Assembly (NCBI GenBank): GCA_045577415.1
Contig: JAZNII010000036.1
Coordinates: 1-16,032, forward strand
Reading direction: 5' to 3'
Origin: SVTX01 sp045577415
GTDB taxonomy: Bacteria > Bacillota > Clostridia > Oscillospirales > CAG-272
Length of the DNA: 16,032 nt
The notes under the pieces were generated by a model, which saw nothing but the letters and a program-made list of their open reading frames with translations, was not told the origin of the DNA and did not search any database. The translations under genes were made by a program, and so were the position numbers. Positions 14,213 through 16,032 of the stretch are shown here, piece by piece; position 1 is the stretch's first letter; the number at the start of each line of letters is the position of its first letter.

Positions 14213-15898
14213 GTGAACAGACAAGATGCCGAGAAAATCATAACTGAATATCTGAAACCCATATTCGGCTTTGCACTTAAGCGGTGTAAAACCGCACACG
14301 ACGCGGAGGATCTATCGCAGGATATAGTGTTAAAGGCGTTCCGCGCGCTTTTGATCAAAGACGATATCGGGGATGTTAGCAAATTTATTTGGACGATTGC
14401 ACATAATGCGCTCAGTAACTATTACCGAGATTCAGCCAAGAGCGTCATTGGTGTATCCATTGATGAGGTATCAGAGGTGATTGCCGATCCCGACTCAATG
14501 TTGGCAGATGACGATAATGCTGACACCATTCGTAGATTGCAGAGTGAGATAGCATATCTTTCAAAACTCCAACGCAAGATCGTAATTGCATACTATTTTG
14601 AAAACCGAAAGCAAGCCGATATTGCTAAGGATTTGGATATTCCTCTCGGCACGGTCAAGTGGCACTTGTTTGAAGCAAAAAAAGAATTGAAACGAGGTAT
14701 GGATACTATGAGAAAAACAAGTGATTTGAAATTCAATCCAATCAAGTTCCACTCATATGGGATTAATGGCACTGTAGGTACAAAAAACAAGGATGAGTTT
14801 TTTCGTTCAACCTTGTCGCAGAATATCTGTTATTGTGTTCGTAATGAAGCTAAGACAATTAACGAAATTGCCGATGATCTTGGCGTTTCTCCCGTATATG
14901 TTGAAACCGAAGTGGACTTCCTTGAAGAATACGGCTTTTTGAAGGAGCAAAAAGGTAAGTATATCGTCAATTTCATTATCAGTGAGCCAACGGCTGAGCT
15001 TCTTACAATGCAGGATTCCATGTATAAAAAAGCGGCAAGTCTGTATGCTAATGAGCTTTACGATGAATTGATTGCTTCCGGTCTTATCGACCATCCGGAT
15101 CTTTGGTGCGGACAGACGGACGAACCAATCACACTCACGAAATGCCATCGTGCAGATAGTAATTTTATCTTGTGGTCTTTGATTCCTTATATCACAGCGG
15201 AATCAGGCGAAAAGTTGATGGAAGACAGGATTTCTTTTGAGGAAGTTGCTACTATCCGTCCGGACGGCGCACATAATATTGCTCATGCTTCAATTGTGTC
15301 TGATAATATGGTTTTGCCTGAAGACTATGTATATATGAGAAATTGGTGTGGTCCATTCAGATATTCAAATAAAAAGTATTCTTTGGGTCAAACTCTGTTT
15401 TGGCAACTTGATTCCGAATGGTCTGGAAGAAGAATGAGTGTTGGAAAAGAAGATTATGAAAGAACTGAACGCATCCTTTCTCTCGAAAAAAGTGAACGAG
15501 AAAATGGAATGCTCTCAAAAGATGAATACATATGGCTGTCTGAGCTGGGTTATATCAAAACTAACGGCGATTACGATGGTTACTTCAAATCCACTTGGCA
15601 GATCGTAACACTTGCAAGCAATGATATCAAAGAGAAACTTCTTGCAATCGGTGAAAAAATCAAAGAAAAATACAAGAATGAATTTGATAGCATCAAAGCC
15701 CCATATATTGATGCGGTGTTAGATTCTGTTCCTGCACATTTGCGAAAAGTAAAAGAGTATGAGCTTCAATTTTTGTTCCATTCTGACGGCTGGTTCTTGC
15801 TCCATTGTATTGTTGCACTTTTGAACAATGGCAAGTTAAAGCCGCCTACGGAAGAACAGAAAAAATCACTTACTACGCTTATAGTACAAAACCAATAA
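14213..15898 (+). CDS. ECF-type sigma-70 factor with large soluble C-terminal extension
   Basis: A 561-residue protein. Residues 1-73 are sigma region 2 (DAEDLSQDIVLKAFRAL at 30-46, FIWTIAHNALSNYYRD at 58-73). Residues 115-163 are region 4 with a helix-turn-helix (QADIAKDLDIPLGTVKWHLFE). ECF factors usually end here, near 160-200 residues. About 390 residues follow: a winged-helix-like segment at 201-254 (TINEIADDLGVSPVYVETEV, then EEYGFLKEQKGKYIV), and a soluble region without membrane segments whose motifs include CGQTDEPITL (299-308), SFEEVATIRPDGAHNIAH (341-358) and SDGWFLLHCI (524-533). I do not recognise this domain; ligand sensing or built-in anti-sigma control is inference. No anti-sigma gene is adjacent. 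The start is GTG with GAGG at 14200-14203. The gene is visibly AT-richer than the pyr operon and differs in codon choice, suggesting separate origin. Confidence 0.85.
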   Translation: MNRQDAEKIITEYLKPIFGFALKRCKTAHDAEDLSQDIVLKAFRALLIKDDIGDVSKFIWTIAHNALSNYYRDSAKSVIGVSIDEVSEVIADPDSMLADDDNADTIRRLQSEIAYLSKLQRKIVIAYYFENRKQADIAKDLDIPLGTVKWHLFEAKKELKRGMDTMRKTSDLKFNPIKFHSYGINGTVGTKNKDEFFRSTLSQNICYCVRNEAKTINEIADDLGVSPVYVETEVDFLEEYGFLKEQKGKYIVNFIISEPTAELLTMQDSMYKKAASLYANELYDELIASGLIDHPDLWCGQTDEPITLTKCHRADSNFILWSLIPYITAESGEKLMEDRISFEEVATIRPDGAHNIAHASIVSDNMVLPEDYVYMRNWCGPFRYSNKKYSLGQTLFWQLDSEWSGRRMSVGKEDYERTERILSLEKSERENGMLSKDEYIWLSELGYIKTNGDYDGYFKSTWQIVTLASNDIKEKLLAIGEKIKEKYKNEFDSIKAPYIDAVLDSVPAHLRKVKEYELQFLFHSDGWFLLHCIVALLNNGKLKPPTEEQKKSLTTLIVQNQ

Positions 15899-15902
15899 TA
15901 CT

Positions 15903-15939
15903 AACGCCGAGAGAACCGTAATGGTCGCTCTCGGCGTTT
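15903..15939. terminator. Intrinsic terminator after the sigma factor gene, possibly bidirectional
   Basis: AACGCCGAGAG (15903-15913) pairs perfectly with CTCTCGGCGTT (15928-15938), with a small inner pair ACC/GGT. It begins 5 nt after the sigma gene stop codon. The T-tract is short (TTT). An open frame converges from the right edge, so it may serve both strands. Confidence 0.75.
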
Positions 15940-15954
15940 CATTATTCACAAGTA

Positions 15955-16032
15955 TCAGCGAATGACTCTCGCTTCCAGATAATATCGCTTATCCTCGGCA
16001 TGTCCCATGGAAAAGGTCTTGCGCGGGAGGGC
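15955..16032 (-). CDS. Possible C-terminal end of an unidentified gene (partial)
   Basis: On the minus strand a frame is open from the window edge for 25 codons and stops with TGA at 15955-15957. The end reads GHAEDKRYYLEARVIR, with a protein-like composition. It stops 15 nt before the terminator at 15903-15939, a normal layout for a convergent gene. It is too short to identify and could be chance. Confidence 0.3.
   Translation of the reverse strand, partial: ALPRKTFSMGHAEDKRYYLEARVIR

Overview
This window looks like a chromosomal segment of a Gram-positive anaerobe of the class Clostridia, most likely a gut Oscillospirales-type bacterium. The reasons are strong AGGAGG-type ribosome binding sites, consensus extended -10 promoters, a fused PurL with its own glutaminase domain, a PyrK/PyrD class 1B dihydroorotate dehydrogenase, a formate-tetrahydrofolate ligase and a choloylglycine-hydrolase-family enzyme. 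The genus cannot be read from the sequence.

Region 1 (1-2675) is the end of a purine/one-carbon cluster: the C-terminal part of FGAM synthase (purL, cut by the window edge) followed after 17 nt by fhs, which makes the 10-formyl-THF used in purine synthesis. A 345-nt gap follows. It holds a long near-perfect palindrome that is probably a dispersed repeat, and a perfect TTGACA-N17-TATAAT promoter.

Region 2 (3021-11657) is a seven-gene de novo pyrimidine operon, pyrC-carB-pyrK-pyrD-pyrF-pyrE-pyrB, encoding every UMP step except the small (glutaminase) subunit of carbamoyl-phosphate synthetase. A structured 45-nt hairpin element sits between carB and pyrK. The last gene, pyrB, carries a C-terminal extension with the exact cysteine spacing of the PyrI zinc domain but no nucleotide-binding PyrI domain. 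A strong bidirectional terminator closes the operon.

Region 3 (11696-13634, minus strand) holds a divergent Ntn-hydrolase of the bile salt hydrolase/penicillin V acylase family and a YwaF-like seven-helix membrane protein. They are separated by a terminator. The YwaF-like gene has a clear promoter; the hydrolase gene does not.

Region 4 (13684-16032) starts with a tRNA-Gln(UUG) gene with its own consensus promoter and terminator. It continues with about 330 nt of AT-rich sequence carrying three degenerate copies of an antisense T-arm-like motif. It ends with a visibly AT-richer gene for an ECF sigma factor fused to about 390 residues of soluble C-terminal sequence, including a winged-helix-like segment. 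That gene has a housekeeping promoter plus a candidate ECF-type promoter in its leader, suggesting a self-contained, autoregulated sigma switch. It is the best candidate for an uncharacterised system here. A bidirectional terminator and the possible end of a convergent gene close the window.
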